A DNA stretch of 64,000 nt. Source: Gordonia sp. KTR9 (GTDB lineage Bacteria > Actinomycetota > Actinomycetes > Mycobacteriales > Mycobacteriaceae). The stretch spans positions 1 through 64,000 of the forward strand of contig NC_018581.1 of the NCBI RefSeq assembly GCF_000143885.2. Reading direction: 5' to 3'. Every line of letters starts with the position of its first letter. Position 1 is the stretch's first letter. The notes under the pieces are model-generated. The model searched no databases and was not told where the DNA came from. It saw only the letters and a program-made list of their open reading frames with translations. Below are positions 29,223 through 39,446 of the stretch, piece by piece. Both the position numbers and the translations under genes were made by a program.

Positions 29223-30599
29223 TCAGCACAGCGGTGAGAACGGAACGCCGGGGAAACACGGGGTCCCGGTGGCGGCACCGGGGTCCGGCGGCGAGTCGGG
29301 GGGCCCCGACGGCGCGAGCGTGCCCGTCTCCTCGCTGGTCTCGGTGGTCGTCGTGGTCTCTTCGGTGGTCGTCGTGGTGGTGCGTGGCGGTCGCCGGGTC
29401 GTGGTCGGCTCGTCGGGCTCGTCGGTCGGTTCCACGGTGGTCGTGGTCTCGGTGGTCGTCGACGATGGCGGGGGTGGCGTCGCCGCCCCACCGTTCCCGC
29501 TGTTCACCAGGTAGAACCCGATGAGTCCGATGGCACCGACGAGCAGCGCGGCCGCGATGCCGGCCAGGACCTTCTGGCCCGTTGTCCAACTGTTGTCCGG
29601 CGGTGGCGGTGCCACCGCGGTGCGAGAGGTCGGTCGGGGTGTGACCGGCCGCGAGGCGGCCCCGGTCGGCGGGGTGGCACCACGCGCGACCGCGGCACCG
29701 AGCGCAGCGGCTCCGGCTGCTCCCGCCGCGGCACCGGCGATCGCCCCCGGACGCGGTGGGCGCCGCCCGGCGCGCACGGCGGCCACCGCGTCGGCGAACT
29801 CGCCGCCGTTGGCATAACGCTGCCGCGGATCCTTGGCCATCGTGATCTCGATGAGCTCACGGACGCCCGACGGCAGGTTGGACGGCAGTGGTGGCGGAGC
29901 CTCCCGGATGTGCTTCATCGCCACGGTGATCGCACCGTCGCCGAGGAACGGCCGTCGACCGGTGAGGGCCTCGTAGCCGACGACGCCGAGCGAGTAGACA
30001 TCCGAGGCCGCGGTCGCCTCGTCGCCGGTGGCCTGCTCCGGGGAGATGTACTGCGCGGTCCCCATGACCATCCCGGTCTTGGTCACCGGGGCGGAGTCGA
30101 CGGCCTTCGCGATACCGAAGTCGGTGATCTTCACCTGGCCGACGGGGGTGATCAGGATGTTGCCGGGCTTGACGTCCCGGTGCACGAGTCCCTGGTTGTG
30201 CGCGGCCTGCAGGGCGCGGCCGGTCTGCTCGAGCATGTCGAGGGTGTTGGTCAGCGACAGTCGCCCGAGCCGGGAGATCACCGAGTTCAACGGTTCACCG
30301 TCGACGAGTTCCATCACCAGGTACGCCAGCGGGTCGCCGCCGTTGTAGTCCGGGGTCTCGCCGTAGTCGAAGACGTTCGCGATCCCCGGGTTGTTCAGCT
30401 TCGCGGTGGTCTGTGCCTCCGCCCGGAACCGGGCGATGAACTCCGGATCGCTGGTGTACTCGGCCTTGAGGACCTTCACCGCGACGCGACGATTGAGACG
30501 CGTGTCGAGCGCCTCCCACACCTGCCCCATGCCGCCTGTGGCGATCAGGCGGATGAGCCGGTACCGATCGCCGATGGTGGTGCCGTTCTGCAGGGTCAT
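29223..30599 (-). CDS. pknA: Ser/Thr protein kinase PknA
   Basis: A 458-residue kinase that works with PknB on cell shape and division. It shows [37 protein letters not shown] and [10 protein letters not shown]. The kinase domain ends near 275. An Ala/Gly-rich juxtamembrane part, one membrane helix (about 345-367) and an outer Thr/Pro-rich tail ([11 protein letters not shown] type) follow. No PASTA domain is present. Its start overlaps the pbpA stop by four bases (ATGA), so they are translationally coupled. Confidence 0.96.
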   Translation of the reverse strand: MTLQNGTTIGDRYRLIRLIATGGMGQVWEALDTRLNRRVAVKVLKAEYTSDPEFIARFRAEAQTTAKLNNPGIANVFDYGETPDYNGGDPLAYLVMELVDGEPLNSVISRLGRLSLTNTLDMLEQTGRALQAAHNQGLVHRDVKPGNILITPVGQVKITDFGIAKAVDSAPVTKTGMVMGTAQYISPEQATGDEATAASDVYSLGVVGYEALTGRRPFLGDGAITVAMKHIREAPPPLPSNLPSGVRELIEITMAKDPRQRYANGGEFADAVAAVRAGRRPPRPGAIAGAAAGAAGAAALGAAVARGATPPTGAASRPVTPRPTSRTAVAPPPPDNSWTTGQKVLAGIAAALLVGAIGLIGFYLVNSGNGGAATPPPPSSTTTETTTTVEPTDEPDEPTTTRRPPRTTTTTTEETTTTTETSEETGTLAPSGPPDSPPDPGAATGTPCFPGVPFSPLC

Positions 30600-32095
30600 C
30601 GACTGCCACCTCCCACCAGTGAGTTGATCACTTCTCGTCCGATCGGCGCCGCGACGGTCCCACCGACCGAGTCCGCGCCGAATTGTCCATTCTCCACCAC
30701 GACGGCGACCGCGATCTGCGCGTTCGACGACGGCCCGAAGGCGATGTACCAGGAGAACGGGGTGTCCGTACTGGACCCGCTCTCCGCGGTACCGGTCTTC
30801 GACGCGATCGACACCGGACCGCCGGCGCCGGCCGTCGACCGTTCCGACTCGATCATCATCGACGTCAGCTCGGCGGCCTGCTCGGGCGTGATCGGCTTGT
30901 TGGCCGTCGTCGGCGGGGTGGTCTGCAGTGTGCGCAGGTCCGCGGCCTGCAGCTTGTCCACCAGGTACGGCTGCATGCGCACACCTCCGTTCGCCACGGT
31001 CGCGGCGATCATCGCGTTCTGTAACGGGGTGAGCCGGACGTCACGCTGACCGATCGAGGCCTGCGCGAGGACGTCGAGGGACGGGATCGGACCCACCGTC
31101 GAGTCGACGACGGGCATCGGGATGTCCGGGCCCGGCTGATCGAGGCCGAACAGGCTCGCGGTCTCGGTGAACTTCGGGATCGCGTCGGACATCTTCTCGG
31201 TCACCAGCTCGGCGAAGGCGGTGTTGCACGAGTACTTGAACGCCGTCTCCAGGGACACGGTTCCACCCGACGACCCGGGGCAGGTCTCGCCGCCGTAGTT
31301 CGGCAGCGAGACATCGGTGCCCGGCAACGGAAAGGTCGGCGCGGCGGTGAGGCGGATACCCGGGGTGATGTTGTCGCGCAGGGCTGCGGCCGAGGTCACG
31401 ACCTTGAAGGTCGATCCGGGCGGGTACAGCTGGCTGATCGCGCGGTTCAGCATCGGCTGCGCGGTGTCACCGGGACGATTCCACGCCTCCCAGCTGCCCT
31501 CGCGGACCTCCTGGTCGTGGCTAGCCAGCTTGTTGGGGTCGTAGCTCGGGGTCGAGACCATCGCGAGGATCTTGCCGGTGTTCGGCTGCAGGGCCACGAC
31601 GGCGCCGCGGCACGGCCCGTCGCACGGCCCGTTGAGCATGGCCTGGTACGCGGCCTGCTGCACCTTCGGGTTGATCGTCGTGACGACGTTGCCGCCACGC
31701 GGGTCGCGGCCGGAGAACATGTCCATGAACCGCTGGCCGAAGAGCCGGTCGTCGGATCCGTTGAGGATGCTGTTCTCGTAGTGCTCGATCTGGCTGGCGA
31801 GGTACTGGAACGAGTAGTAACCGGTGACCGGGGCGAACGCCTCGGCGCCCTCCCTCGGGTACTGCCGGAGGAACTTCAGGCGGCTGTCGATCGGTACCGA
31901 CAGGGCGATGACCGTGCCGTCGGCCGTGGTGATCAGACCGCGCTGGCGGGAGTACTCGTCGAGCAGCACCCGGTTGTTGCGGGTGTCGGTCTTCAGCGCG
32001 TCGGCCTTGAACACCTGCACATAGGTGGCGTTGGCGAGCAGCGCGATGATCATCACGACCACCGCCATCGACACATTGCGGATCGGCTTGTTCAT
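30596..32095 (-). CDS. pbpA: Penicillin-binding protein PbpA (class B transpeptidase)
   Basis: A 499-residue transpeptidase that cross-links peptidoglycan at growth or division sites. One N-terminal membrane helix (about 8-28) is followed by the dimerisation region and the catalytic domain with SxxK as STFK (about 228), SxN as SCN and KTG as KTGTAESG. It overlaps rodA by four bases upstream and pknA by four downstream. This is the M. tuberculosis pbpA (Rv0016c) place. Confidence 0.96.
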   Translation of the reverse strand: MNKPIRNVSMAVVVMIIALLANATYVQVFKADALKTDTRNNRVLLDEYSRQRGLITTADGTVIALSVPIDSRLKFLRQYPREGAEAFAPVTGYYSFQYLASQIEHYENSILNGSDDRLFGQRFMDMFSGRDPRGGNVVTTINPKVQQAAYQAMLNGPCDGPCRGAVVALQPNTGKILAMVSTPSYDPNKLASHDQEVREGSWEAWNRPGDTAQPMLNRAISQLYPPGSTFKVVTSAAALRDNITPGIRLTAAPTFPLPGTDVSLPNYGGETCPGSSGGTVSLETAFKYSCNTAFAELVTEKMSDAIPKFTETASLFGLDQPGPDIPMPVVDSTVGPIPSLDVLAQASIGQRDVRLTPLQNAMIAATVANGGVRMQPYLVDKLQAADLRTLQTTPPTTANKPITPEQAAELTSMMIESERSTAGAGGPVSIASKTGTAESGSSTDTPFSWYIAFGPSSNAQIAVAVVVENGQFGADSVGGTVAAPIGREVINSLVGGGSR

Positions 32096-33528
32096 CGGCG
32101 CTTCACCACCTGCGTCGGCAGTGCCTCGACGGGCTTCGCCGGGGGGCGCTTCTTCCCGGGATCGGGTTCGCGCGCGGCGTTCGAGATCCGGATGAGCAAC
32201 GCGACCAGGATGTAGTTGGCCAGCAGCGACGACCCGCCGTAGGAGAGGAAGGGCGTCGTGAGACCGGTCAGCGGGATCAGCTTGGTGACGCCGCCGACGA
32301 CGACGAAGATCTGCATCGCGATGGTGAACGCGAGTCCGGTCGCGAGAAGTTTGCCGAAGCTGTCGCGCACGGCGATGCCGGTCCGCAGTCCGCGGTGGAT
32401 GAAGATCATGTACAGCAGCAGGATCGCGGTGAGCCCGGCCAGGCCGAGTTCCTCACCGATGGTCGAGATGATGAAGTCGGTGTTGGCGAACGGCACGATG
32501 TTGGGTCGGCCCGAACCGAGTCCGGTGCCGAACAATCCGCCGGTGGCCAGGCCGAACAGGCTCTGTCCGATCTGGTATCCCGAGCCGTCGAAGTCCTCGA
32601 AGGGGTTCAGCCACACCGAAACCCGTGTCTGCAGGTGCGAGAAGATCGACCACGCGAACACCGCGCCGATCGCGAACAACCCGATACCCAGCACCAGCCA
32701 CTCGACGCGTGAGGTCGCCACGTAGAGCATCGTCAGGATGGTCGCGAAGATCAGCAGGGACGTACCCAGGTCCTTCTGGACCACCATCACCGCGATGGCG
32801 ATCGCCCAGGCGGCCAGGAGCGGGCCGAGGTCCCGGGCGCGCGGGAGGTCGACGCCGAGCACGTGCGGACCCGCGGTGATGAACAGATCGCGCTTCGACA
32901 CCAGCACAGCCGCGGCGAAGATGATGATCAGGATCTTGGAGAACTCGCTGGGCTGGATCGAGAAGAACGGCGTGATGATCCAGTTCTTCGAGCCGTTGAT
33001 CTCCGAGAACGCGCTGGGCAGGATCGCCGGGATGATCAGGAACACCAGACCGCCGAGGCCGAGGGTGTAGGCGTAGCGCGAGAGCGTGCGGTGATCGCGG
33101 ATCAGGATGAGGACCGCGGAGAACGCCACGATGCCCAGCACCGCCCACAGCAACTGCTGGTCGGCGTTGCGGGTCGCCTCGGTGGCGTTCACCGACTCCC
33201 CGGTGTTCCCCGTGCCGAGGTCGAGCCGGTGGATCAGCACCAGCCCCAGCCCGTTCAGGACCGCGACGACGGGCAGCATGATCGGATCGGCATGAGGTGC
33301 GTAGCGGCGGACCACGAGATGGGCGACGCCGAACAGCGCCGTGTAGGCGGCCACGTACTTGAGGATGTCCCAGGTCAGGTTCTGACCCTGGGCGGCCTGG
33401 ACGATGAGCAACGCCACCGTCACCAGACCGATGGCGAATCCCAGCAGCAACAGTTCGGTGTTGCGGCCGGTACTCGTGGCGGGTGGGCGTGGCGGGGCGT
33501 GCGGTGCGGGCGCGGCGGCTTGAGTCAT
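32092..33528 (-). CDS. rodA: Lipid II polymerase RodA (SEDS family)
   Basis: A 478-residue multi-pass glycosyltransferase that polymerises lipid II and pairs with the neighbouring PBP. Family segments include [20 protein letters not shown] and [11 protein letters not shown]. Others are [25 protein letters not shown], and the C-terminal [20 protein letters not shown]. Its stop overlaps the pbpA start by four bases, and pstP's stop overlaps its own start in the same way. Residues 1-25 are Pro/Ala-rich and cytosolic. Confidence 0.96.
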   Translation of the reverse strand: MTQAAAPAPHAPPRPPATSTGRNTELLLLGFAIGLVTVALLIVQAAQGQNLTWDILKYVAAYTALFGVAHLVVRRYAPHADPIMLPVVAVLNGLGLVLIHRLDLGTGNTGESVNATEATRNADQQLLWAVLGIVAFSAVLILIRDHRTLSRYAYTLGLGGLVFLIIPAILPSAFSEINGSKNWIITPFFSIQPSEFSKILIIIFAAAVLVSKRDLFITAGPHVLGVDLPRARDLGPLLAAWAIAIAVMVVQKDLGTSLLIFATILTMLYVATSRVEWLVLGIGLFAIGAVFAWSIFSHLQTRVSVWLNPFEDFDGSGYQIGQSLFGLATGGLFGTGLGSGRPNIVPFANTDFIISTIGEELGLAGLTAILLLYMIFIHRGLRTGIAVRDSFGKLLATGLAFTIAMQIFVVVGGVTKLIPLTGLTTPFLSYGGSSLLANYILVALLIRISNAAREPDPGKKRPPAKPVEALPTQVVKRR

Positions 33529-35042
33529 CTCACCTGCTGCCGGCAGCTCGTGCCGGCGTCCTGGTCAGGTGCGGGCGTGTCGGAAGGTCCGGCGTTGCCG
33601 GTGGGCGGTGCGACCGACTCGGTCGCACCCTGCTGCGGGATGCCCGGTGCGGGCGCGGCGGTGGCGCGGGGCGCGGGTGCGGACGGGTCGGTTCTCGGGG
33701 TCGACTCCGACGGCGCCGGTGGCGGGGGAGTCGGTGTGGGTGACGTCGACGAGGGGGCGTTGTCGCAGCGGAACGTGAGCTCGTCGGTCACGACGCCCTG
33801 GATCTGCTGCTCGCTCTTGTCCCGGATCATCACGTTCTTGACCGACTGCGCGGGCCCCGACACCAGATCGTCGACGTTGAGCGGGAACTCGCAGGCGCCG
33901 CCGTCGTAGGAGATGAACGTGTACGTCGGTTCGGCCTGGTCGAGGTCCTCGACACAGACGCGCTGGACGGGATTGCTCATCGACAGGAAGAACACCTTCT
34001 CCGGCGAACCCTGATAAACGAGGACATCGCCGTTGTCGTCGGCGGCCACGTAGTAGTTGCTGCGCACGACCGCGCGGACGACGAAGATGCCCACGACGAG
34101 CGCGGCCACCACGGCCAGCGCGACACCGGCGACGATCCAGCGGCGGTACTTGCTCTTGGGCTTGGTCGCGGGCTCTGCCTCGGTCAGTACCGTCGGGCGC
34201 TGCGGCTCGGAGGGCGGCGGACGCAGCGCCGCGGCCCGTCCCGCGGCAGTCGCCGGATCGGGCGTGTAGATCTCCTCGTTGCCGCCGGCGGCGCCGCCGA
34301 CGATCGGGCGCGAGTCGCCGTACTCGGTGTCGACGACATCGGCGAGGACGACGGTCACGTTGTCGGGGCCGCCGCCGCGCAATGCGAGCTCGATGAGACG
34401 GTCGGCGCATTCCTTGGGGTCGGCAATGGAACCCAGGGTCTCGGCGAGGGTCTCCTCGGTCACGACGTCGGACAGGCCGTCGCTGCAGAGCATGTACCGG
34501 TCGCCGGCGCGCGCCTCACGCATCGTCAGGGTCGGTTCGACCTCGGTGCCGGTCAGCGCGCGCATGATCAGCGAACGCTGCGGGTGGGTGTGCGCCTGTT
34601 CGGCGGTGATACGACCTTCGTCGACGAGGGTCTGGACGAAGGTGTCGTCGCGGGTGATCTGGGTCAGGACGCCGTCGCGGAACATGTAGCCGCGGGAGTC
34701 GCCGATGTGACACAGACCGATTCGGCTGCCGGCGAAGAGGATCGCGGTCAGCGTGGTGCCCATGCCGTCGAGTTCGGGTGATTCCTGCACCTGCGCGGCG
34801 ATGGCCTCGTTGCCGACGCGGGTCGCGCCGTCGAGCTGGGCGAGCAGGTCGCCGCCCGGCTCGTCGTCGTCGAGTGAGCTGAGTGCGCGGATGACCAGCT
34901 GACTGGCGACCTCACCCGCCGCGTGCCCGCCCATGCCGTCGGCAAGCGCGAGCAGGCGGGGACCCGCGTAGAACGAATCCTCGTTGTTGGACCGAACGAG
35001 ACCCCGGTCGCTGCGCGCGATGTAGCGCAACACAAGGGTCAC
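33525..35042 (-). CDS. pstP: PP2C-type Ser/Thr phosphatase PstP
   Basis: A 505-residue membrane phosphatase that reverses PknA/PknB phosphorylation. The PP2C domain (1-about 240) has metal-binding motifs [11 protein letters not shown] (Asp22), [14 protein letters not shown] (Asp35), CSDGLSDVV and [14 protein letters not shown] membrane helix lies at about 308-330, with an outer domain and a Pro/Thr-rich tail. Four-base overlaps join it to rodA and to fhaB, so kinase, phosphatase and adaptor are made together. Confidence 0.97.
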   Translation of the reverse strand: MTLVLRYIARSDRGLVRSNNEDSFYAGPRLLALADGMGGHAAGEVASQLVIRALSSLDDDEPGGDLLAQLDGATRVGNEAIAAQVQESPELDGMGTTLTAILFAGSRIGLCHIGDSRGYMFRDGVLTQITRDDTFVQTLVDEGRITAEQAHTHPQRSLIMRALTGTEVEPTLTMREARAGDRYMLCSDGLSDVVTEETLAETLGSIADPKECADRLIELALRGGGPDNVTVVLADVVDTEYGDSRPIVGGAAGGNEEIYTPDPATAAGRAAALRPPPSEPQRPTVLTEAEPATKPKSKYRRWIVAGVALAVVAALVVGIFVVRAVVRSNYYVAADDNGDVLVYQGSPEKVFFLSMSNPVQRVCVEDLDQAEPTYTFISYDGGACEFPLNVDDLVSGPAQSVKNVMIRDKSEQQIQGVVTDELTFRCDNAPSSTSPTPTPPPPAPSESTPRTDPSAPAPRATAAPAPGIPQQGATESVAPPTGNAGPSDTPAPDQDAGTSCRQQVR

Positions 35043-35503
35043 GGGCGCAACTCGATCACGGTCTTGCCGATGCGGATCGGCGTGTTCAGCGGGACCTTGA
35101 CCGCGGTCGTCACCTTGGAACGGTCCAGGTAGGTGCCGTTGGTGGAGCCGAGGTCTTCGACGTACCAGTCGTCGCCGCGCCGGGAGAGTCGCGCATGTCG
35201 TTCCGAGGCGTAGTCGTCGGTCAGCACGAGTGTCGAATCGTCGGCGCGGCCGAGCAGGACCGGCTGCTGGCCGAGGCTGATCCGCGTGTTCGCCAGCGCG
35301 CCGTGGGTGACGACGAGATAGCGGGCCGACCCGCGCACGCCGCCGCTGCGGCGTCGCTTCTCCGAACCGCCCGAGTACCGGGGAATGCGCAGGCCACCGG
35401 CAGTCGCGATGTCGGCGCGCAGCGTGCGGATCACGGCGAAGACGAACAACCAGAGCAACAACAGGAAACCGATGCGGGTCAGCTGCAGCACCAAGCCCTG
35501 CAT
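35039..35503 (-). CDS. fhaB: FHA-domain protein FhaB (FipA)
   Basis: A 154-residue adaptor. An N-terminal membrane helix (MQGLVLQLTRIGFLLLLWLF) is followed by a linker and a C-terminal FHA domain with VLLGRADDSTLVLTDDYASE, RHARLS and DLGSTNGTYLDRSKV. FHA domains bind phosphothreonine, here made by PknA/PknB, linking signalling to division proteins. ATG 35503 has GGAGGTG upstream; a longer frame exists but lacks homology. M. tuberculosis FhaB is of the same size. Confidence 0.95.
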   Translation of the reverse strand: MQGLVLQLTRIGFLLLLWLFVFAVIRTLRADIATAGGLRIPRYSGGSEKRRRSGGVRGSARYLVVTHGALANTRISLGQQPVLLGRADDSTLVLTDDYASERHARLSRRGDDWYVEDLGSTNGTYLDRSKVTTAVKVPLNTPIRIGKTVIELRP

Positions 35504-35730
35504 GTCGTGTTCACCTCCAGCGCGTTCCGTCTCGGTCGGTCGTATCCATCGCGGCAACGATCGTCGGACCGCCGATCGAAACTCTGCGCGGACCCGACTG
35601 CATCTTATGGGCACTTCCGCCGAACTCGGTCATTCGGATATGACAGTTCAGTATCAACCGGCCGGAATGGTCTCGCGCCAGTGTCGATCGACGCCCGCGT
35701 TCGGTGGGCGTGTACTCGGCGTATGCGGGT

Positions 35731-37071
35731 CTACTGGAACCGGACGGTGATGTCGGAATGTCCCACGCGGATGCGATCGCCGTCGGCGAGTTCCCAGGTG
35801 TTCACCTGGAGATCGTTGACCGTGGTGCCGTTGGTCGAGTTGAGATCGGTGAGCATGGCGGTGGCGCCATCCCACCGGATCTCCACATGGCGACGCGAGA
35901 CGCCGGTATCGGGCAGCCGGAACTGCGCATCCTGTCCGCGGCCGATCACGTTGGAGCCCTCGTGCAGCTGGAACGTGCGGTTGCTGCCGTCTTCGAGGAG
36001 CAGCGTGATCGACGACGGGGCGTACCCGGCTGCCGGACGACCCGCGCCGTAGCCCTGGTCGTAGCCGCCCTGGTAGTCGTAACCCGCGGGTTGCTGGCTG
36101 TAACCCTGCTGGCCGTAGCCCTGGTCGTAACCGGGTTGTTGACCGTAGCCCTGCTGGCCGTAGCCCTGGTCGTACCCGGGTTGCTGGTTGTAGCCCTGCT
36201 GCTCGTAGCCGGGCTGCTGGCCGTATCCCTGGTCGTAACCGGGCTGTTGCCCGTAACCCTGCTGTTCATAGCCGGGTTGTTGGCTGTAACCCTGCTGGCC
36301 GTAGCCCTGGTCGTAGCCGGGCTGCTGGCCGTAGCCCTGCTGGCCGTAGCCGGGTTGCTGGTTGTAACCCTGCTGGTCGTAGGCCTGCTGGTCGTAACCC
36401 TGTTGGCCGTAGGCCTGCTGGTCGTATGCCTGGTCGTAGCCGGGCTGCTGACCGTACTGGTCGTAGCCCTGCTGTCCGTAGCCCTGATCTCCCGGCTGTC
36501 CCGATCCCTGTCCGTACTGGTCGTACGCGGGATCGGCGCCCCTGCGCTGGTCGTATCCGGGATTCTGAGTCATCTTGGGGGCTCCTTGGTCGGGGGCGTT
36601 GGGAAGTGGATGAACAGGGGCCGGGCGACCGGCCGGCGGGCCGGGGACCGGTGCAGGGTGCGGCTGCTCCGAACGCGCCCCCACCGGGCGGGGCCGCGCG
36701 TCCGGGTTGACCGTGCCTCGTGCGCGGAACATCCCCGTGTGCAAGGACGGCGATTGCTCGAACTCTACGACGACGTTGCCGTAGGTCTGCCACCCGTTGT
36801 CTTTGATGAAGTTTTCCAAATGCTTCGAGAAAGTCTTGCGGTTCAGCTCGTATTCCGCAGCGATGTGCTGATGATCGGTGGGACTGAACAGCAACGTGTA
36901 GCTGTTGGCCGCAAGGACCGTACCGTCACCGAGGTTCTCGAGCGACTCCTCGGCTTCTCGCTGCAGCCCGTTCTCGATCTCCTGCGGGGCCACCTGACCA
37001 CCGAAGACGCGGGCAAAACCGTCGTCAACTGCACCTTCGAGCTTGCGTTCCAGTCGTTGCAGGATCCCCAC
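35731..37071 (-). CDS. fhaA: FHA-domain protein FhaA
   Basis: A 446-residue adaptor that, in mycobacteria, binds phosphorylated MviN/MurJ-like protein and regulates cell-wall synthesis. Residues 1-115 form the conserved DUF3662/FhaA N-terminal domain ([20 protein letters not shown]). Residues about 180-340 are a Tyr/Gly/Gln-rich repeat. The last 90 residues are the FHA domain ([36 protein letters not shown]). GTG 37071 is chosen for the AGGAGG five bases upstream. A 227-base gap separates it from fhaB. Confidence 0.94.
   Translation of the reverse strand: MGILQRLERKLEGAVDDGFARVFGGQVAPQEIENGLQREAEESLENLGDGTVLAANSYTLLFSPTDHQHIAAEYELNRKTFSKHLENFIKDNGWQTYGNVVVEFEQSPSLHTGMFRARGTVNPDARPRPVGARSEQPHPAPVPGPPAGRPAPVHPLPNAPDQGAPKMTQNPGYDQRRGADPAYDQYGQGSGQPGDQGYGQQGYDQYGQQPGYDQAYDQQAYGQQGYDQQAYDQQGYNQQPGYGQQGYGQQPGYDQGYGQQGYSQQPGYEQQGYGQQPGYDQGYGQQPGYEQQGYNQQPGYDQGYGQQGYGQQPGYDQGYGQQGYSQQPAGYDYQGGYDQGYGAGRPAAGYAPSSITLLLEDGSNRTFQLHEGSNVIGRGQDAQFRLPDTGVSRRHVEIRWDGATAMLTDLNSTNGTTVNDLQVNTWELADGDRIRVGHSDITVRFQ
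36040..36530 (-). repeat. Tandem [13 protein letters not shown] repeat in fhaA
   Basis: About 490 bases encode imperfect repeats such as [10 protein letters not shown] and [10 protein letters not shown]. The repeat units on the + strand read as GTAGCCCTGCTGGCCGTAGC variants, so the opposite strand is falsely read as a hydrophobic protein. Such low-complexity Tyr/Gln tracts often support protein clustering. Confidence 0.85.
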
Positions 37072-37260
37072 CGAGACCTCCTTTCGCGGCAATAGAGCGT
37101 GTCGCCGTGCATCTGGCCTTGTTTGATGATAGCGACATCAGCGGCCAACTGTGCCACCAAGGCAACTGGTGCACCGTCTGCAACACCCGCCTCATTGGTG
37201 TGTATTCGGCCTCTGACGTAACCCGACGTACTGCACAGATGCAACGTACGAGATCGAGTT

Positions 37261-37289
37261 TTGTTTCGGTGGCGGCGTGCTGCTATCGT
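37261..37289 (+). promoter_or_regulatory. Promoter of tRNA-Leu
   Basis: A -35 TTGTTT (37261-37266) and a -10 TATCGT (37284-37289) are 17 bases apart. The predicted transcript would start about 53 bases before the tRNA. Confidence 0.6.
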
Positions 37290-37348
37290 CGTCCAGTCGC
37301 CGGACACACCCAGTCCGACGGCACGCCCACCGGAACTTCGGTGGCCAC

Positions 37349-37434
37349 GGGCGAGTGGCGGAATGGCAGACGCGCTGGCTTCAGGTGCCAGTGTCCTTCG
37401 GGACGTGGGGGTTCAAGTCCCCCTTCGCCCACCA
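37349..37434 (+). tRNA. tRNA-Leu (CAG anticodon)
   Basis: An 86-base class II tRNA. The acceptor stem GGGCGAG pairs with TTCGCCC, the anticodon loop is CTTCAGG, a long variable arm follows (GTGTCCTTCGGGACGT), and the T arm is GGTTCAAGTCC. CCA is encoded (37432-37434). It follows fhaA divergently, as leuT does in M. tuberculosis. Confidence 0.97.
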
Positions 37435-37445
37435 GAGTGGAGATG

Positions 37446-37484
37446 AGACCAGGTTGCACACGGCAACCTGGTCTTCTTCGTTTC
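37446..37484 (+). terminator. Intrinsic terminator of tRNA-Leu
   Basis: AGACCAGGTTGC (37446-37457) pairs perfectly with GCAACCTGGTCT (37463-37474) across a 5-base loop. TTCTTCGTTT follows. Confidence 0.9.
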
Positions 37485-37595
37485 CGGACCCGGTCGATGG
37501 GTACCGTTCTGCTGGTCCCGCGTGAGGTCCGGTCTCACGGCTGTGAATCGTGGCCGACTGTGCGGCAGGCGACCATTCGACCAGGAGGTGAGCCG

Positions 37596-38030
37596 GTGCC
37601 CGACGCCCGCGATCGCGACCCCGACGGTCGAGCCCGCCAGGCCCGGCCGCGTGATGAGTTGGGACGGCCGCTTCCGTATGGAGAGCGGGGCGTCGAACCC
37701 GTTTCCGAGGAACCGTTGCCGCCCGACGAGACGATCGCGCTCGCGTGGCAACTGCTCGAGGAGGGGCGGCCGTTCTCCGCGCACGAGGTGTTCGAGACCC
37801 GGTGGAAGTCGTGTCCGCCGGCCGAGCGGCCGCTGTGGCAGGGACTCGCGCAGCTCTGCGTCGGTCTCACCCACCATCGTCGTGGCAACGCCGTCGGTGC
37901 CCGACGTCTCTATGACCGTGCCGCCGCGCGCCTGGAGGAGTACGAACAGTCCCGCGGGCTGACGTACGGGATGGACCTCGCGGCGATCCGCGCCCGGGCG
38001 CTCGCCGAGATCGACTCCGATCCGACCTGA
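37596..38030 (+). CDS. DUF309 family protein
   Basis: A 144-residue protein. The DUF309 core covers about 45-130 with ALAWQLLEEGRPFSAHEVFE and LWQGLAQLCVGLTHHRRGNA. The His-Glu pair (AHEVFE) and the following Trp are family hallmarks; the function is unknown, and hydrolase activity is only suggested by the conserved residues. GTG 37596 has AGGAGG at 37583-37588. It is a single gene convergent with the RibD-like gene at 38038. Confidence 0.88.
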   Translation: MPDARDRDPDGRARQARPRDELGRPLPYGERGVEPVSEEPLPPDETIALAWQLLEEGRPFSAHEVFETRWKSCPPAERPLWQGLAQLCVGLTHHRRGNAVGARRLYDRAAARLEEYEQSRGLTYGMDLAAIRARALAEIDSDPT

Positions 38031-38037
38031 AAGCCCG

Positions 38038-38586
38038 TCACACCGCCCGATAGCGCAGCAGCGAGACACCGAGCTCGAAGCTCTTCGTGTCCACCAGGCG
38101 CAGCGTCGGGATCTCCAGGCCGTCCGGGAACAGGCGACGCCCCGATCCTTGGACGGCCGGGTAGACGAACAGCCGGTACTCGTCGACCAGCCCGGCGTCG
38201 ATCAGCGTGTGGCACAGGCTGATGCTGCCGGTCACGACGATGTCCTTGCCCGCGGCGTTCTTCAACGCGGTCACTTGCTCGATGACGTCCCCGTTCAGCA
38301 CCGTCGAGTTCTGCCACTCCGGGTCGGTCATCGTGCTCGACACCACGTACTTGTCGACGGTGTTGAGATAGTCGGTGATCCCGGTGGCGTCGTCGGTCTG
38401 GTGTGGCCAGAAGCCGCGGAAGTCCTCGAAGGTCTGCCGACCGACGAGCAGGGCGTCGGCCTCGGCGTCCTGCCGGTGCGACTCGGCCATGAGATCCGGC
38501 GCCTCGACGGTCGGGTCGAACCAGTCGGTCAACATCTCGATCGAACCGTCGAGCGTCATGTTCTGGGTGATCGCCAGCGTTCGCAT
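38038..38586 (-). CDS. RibD C-terminal-type (dihydrofolate-reductase-like) reductase
   Basis: A 182-residue protein starting MRTLAITQNMTLDGSIEM. It has LLVGRQTFEDFRGFWP, the KYVVSSTMTDPEWQNSTVL strand typical of this family, DIVVTGSISLCHTLI and VYPAVQGSGRRLF. It is a predicted NAD(P)H-dependent reductase with unknown substrate. ATG 38586 has GAGGAG just upstream. It is closely similar in motif order to the gene at 56415 (WQNSTV, VYPVVLGSGARLF), so the two look like paralogues. Confidence 0.9.
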   Translation of the reverse strand: MRTLAITQNMTLDGSIEMLTDWFDPTVEAPDLMAESHRQDAEADALLVGRQTFEDFRGFWPHQTDDATGITDYLNTVDKYVVSSTMTDPEWQNSTVLNGDVIEQVTALKNAAGKDIVVTGSISLCHTLIDAGLVDEYRLFVYPAVQGSGRRLFPDGLEIPTLRLVDTKSFELGVSLLRYRAV

Positions 38587-38670
38587 GCTTCTCCTCAGGA
38601 GTCGTTGCGGTGTGCTCCCAGATACCGACCGGCGAGCCGGGCGAATGTCATCGGCAAGCGCGCGAGCCCC

Positions 38671-39099
38671 CTACCGCGGCATCAGTTCGACGATCGCGAG
38701 TGGGCGTGTCGTCTTCTTCTGGTAACCGGCGTAGCGGCCGCGGTTGACCTCGTCGACGAGCACGAAGCGCCGGGCGTAGTCAGGGTCGTCGGGGTAGGTC
38801 GCCCGCGCGGTGACCTGAATCCGCCGTCGGCCGACCTGGATCTCGACATTGGGGTGGGCCTTCAGGTTGGCGAGCCACCCCGGTGGTCGCGGCGATCCGC
38901 CATTCGACGCGACCACGAGGTAGGCCTCACCGTCGCGCGCGTAGGTGAGCGCGTTGCACCTCGCCTCACCGGTGCGGCGTCCGATCGTCTGGAGCAGCAG
39001 CGTGGGATTGCCCATGAGCAGTCGGTGGCCGACGAGGCCGCCCGAATGTTCGTAGAGCCACTGATGTGTCTGAAGTGCTCGGATGAACAGCGACGTCAT
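38671..39099 (-). CDS. F420-dependent nitroreductase/quinone reductase (Ddn family)
   Basis: A 142-residue split-barrel protein of the deazaflavin-dependent nitroreductase family. Signature parts are LLLQTIGRRTGEARCNALTY, YLVVASNGGSPRPPGWLANL and PNVEIQVGRRRIQV, then YQKKTTRPLAIVEL. It reduces quinones or nitro compounds with cofactor F420, which fits an F420-making actinobacterium. It is a single gene downstream of the divergent repeat region 39100-39430. Confidence 0.92.
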   Translation of the reverse strand: MTSLFIRALQTHQWLYEHSGGLVGHRLLMGNPTLLLQTIGRRTGEARCNALTYARDGEAYLVVASNGGSPRPPGWLANLKAHPNVEIQVGRRRIQVTARATYPDDPDYARRFVLVDEVNRGRYAGYQKKTTRPLAIVELMPR

Positions 39100-39430
39100 G
39101 GGTCCACTATTGCTGCTCTGACCGTCGGCCGAAAGGTCGCCGAACCCTACGTGACGCTCGATCCTCAGGGAGCGGAGGCCTTTTGTGGTCCACGGCGGCC
39201 AAGCCGCAGAAACTGCGACTCCCAGACTTCAAGTCGACTCCCAGACCTCGATCGAAGTCTGGGAGTCGAGTTGAAGTCTGTCGGTCACGAGACGGGCCAG
39301 ATGCACGCGGACAAGCGGTCACCTCCCTGCTCCCTGAGGGGCGAGGAGCGCAAGCGACGAGCCACGAAGGGTCCCGCTACCCGTCACCAGGACCCTTCGT
39401 GACGGGGCCTCCGCAAGCTCCGGCCGCTCC
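39100..39430. other. Repeat-filled gap between Ddn-like and FBP genes
   Basis: No gene is supported. It holds a partial hairpin-repeat arm (39145-39178), the long inverted repeat at 39223-39280 and most of repeat copy C. Confidence 0.7.
39223..39280. repeat. 24-bp inverted repeat
   Basis: Arms at 39223-39246 and 39257-39280 are 24 bases long with one mismatch and a 10-base loop. The left arm begins CAGACTTCAAGTCGACTCCC. RNA from either strand would form a very stable hairpin. It is unrelated to the CTGCTCCCTGAGG family. Confidence 0.85.
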
Positions 39431-39446
39431 TCAGGGAGCGGAGGGG
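39323..39446. repeat. 3'-end hairpin repeat, copy C
   Basis: The left arm (CCCTGCTCCCTGAGGGGCGA) and right arm (CCGCTCCTCAGGGAGCGGAG) flank inner GCCACGAAGGGTCC / GGACCCTTCGTG arms. Its right arm runs over the last codons and stop of the FBP gene. A partial extra right arm lies at 39145-39178. Confidence 0.88.

Noticed and set aside
35704-37095. Plus-strand frame with repeated [12 protein letters not shown] residues that looks like a membrane protein
   Set aside because: It is the antisense of the fha[10 protein letters not shown] repeat. The hydrophobic pattern arises from the repeat, and the FHA domain is on the minus strand.
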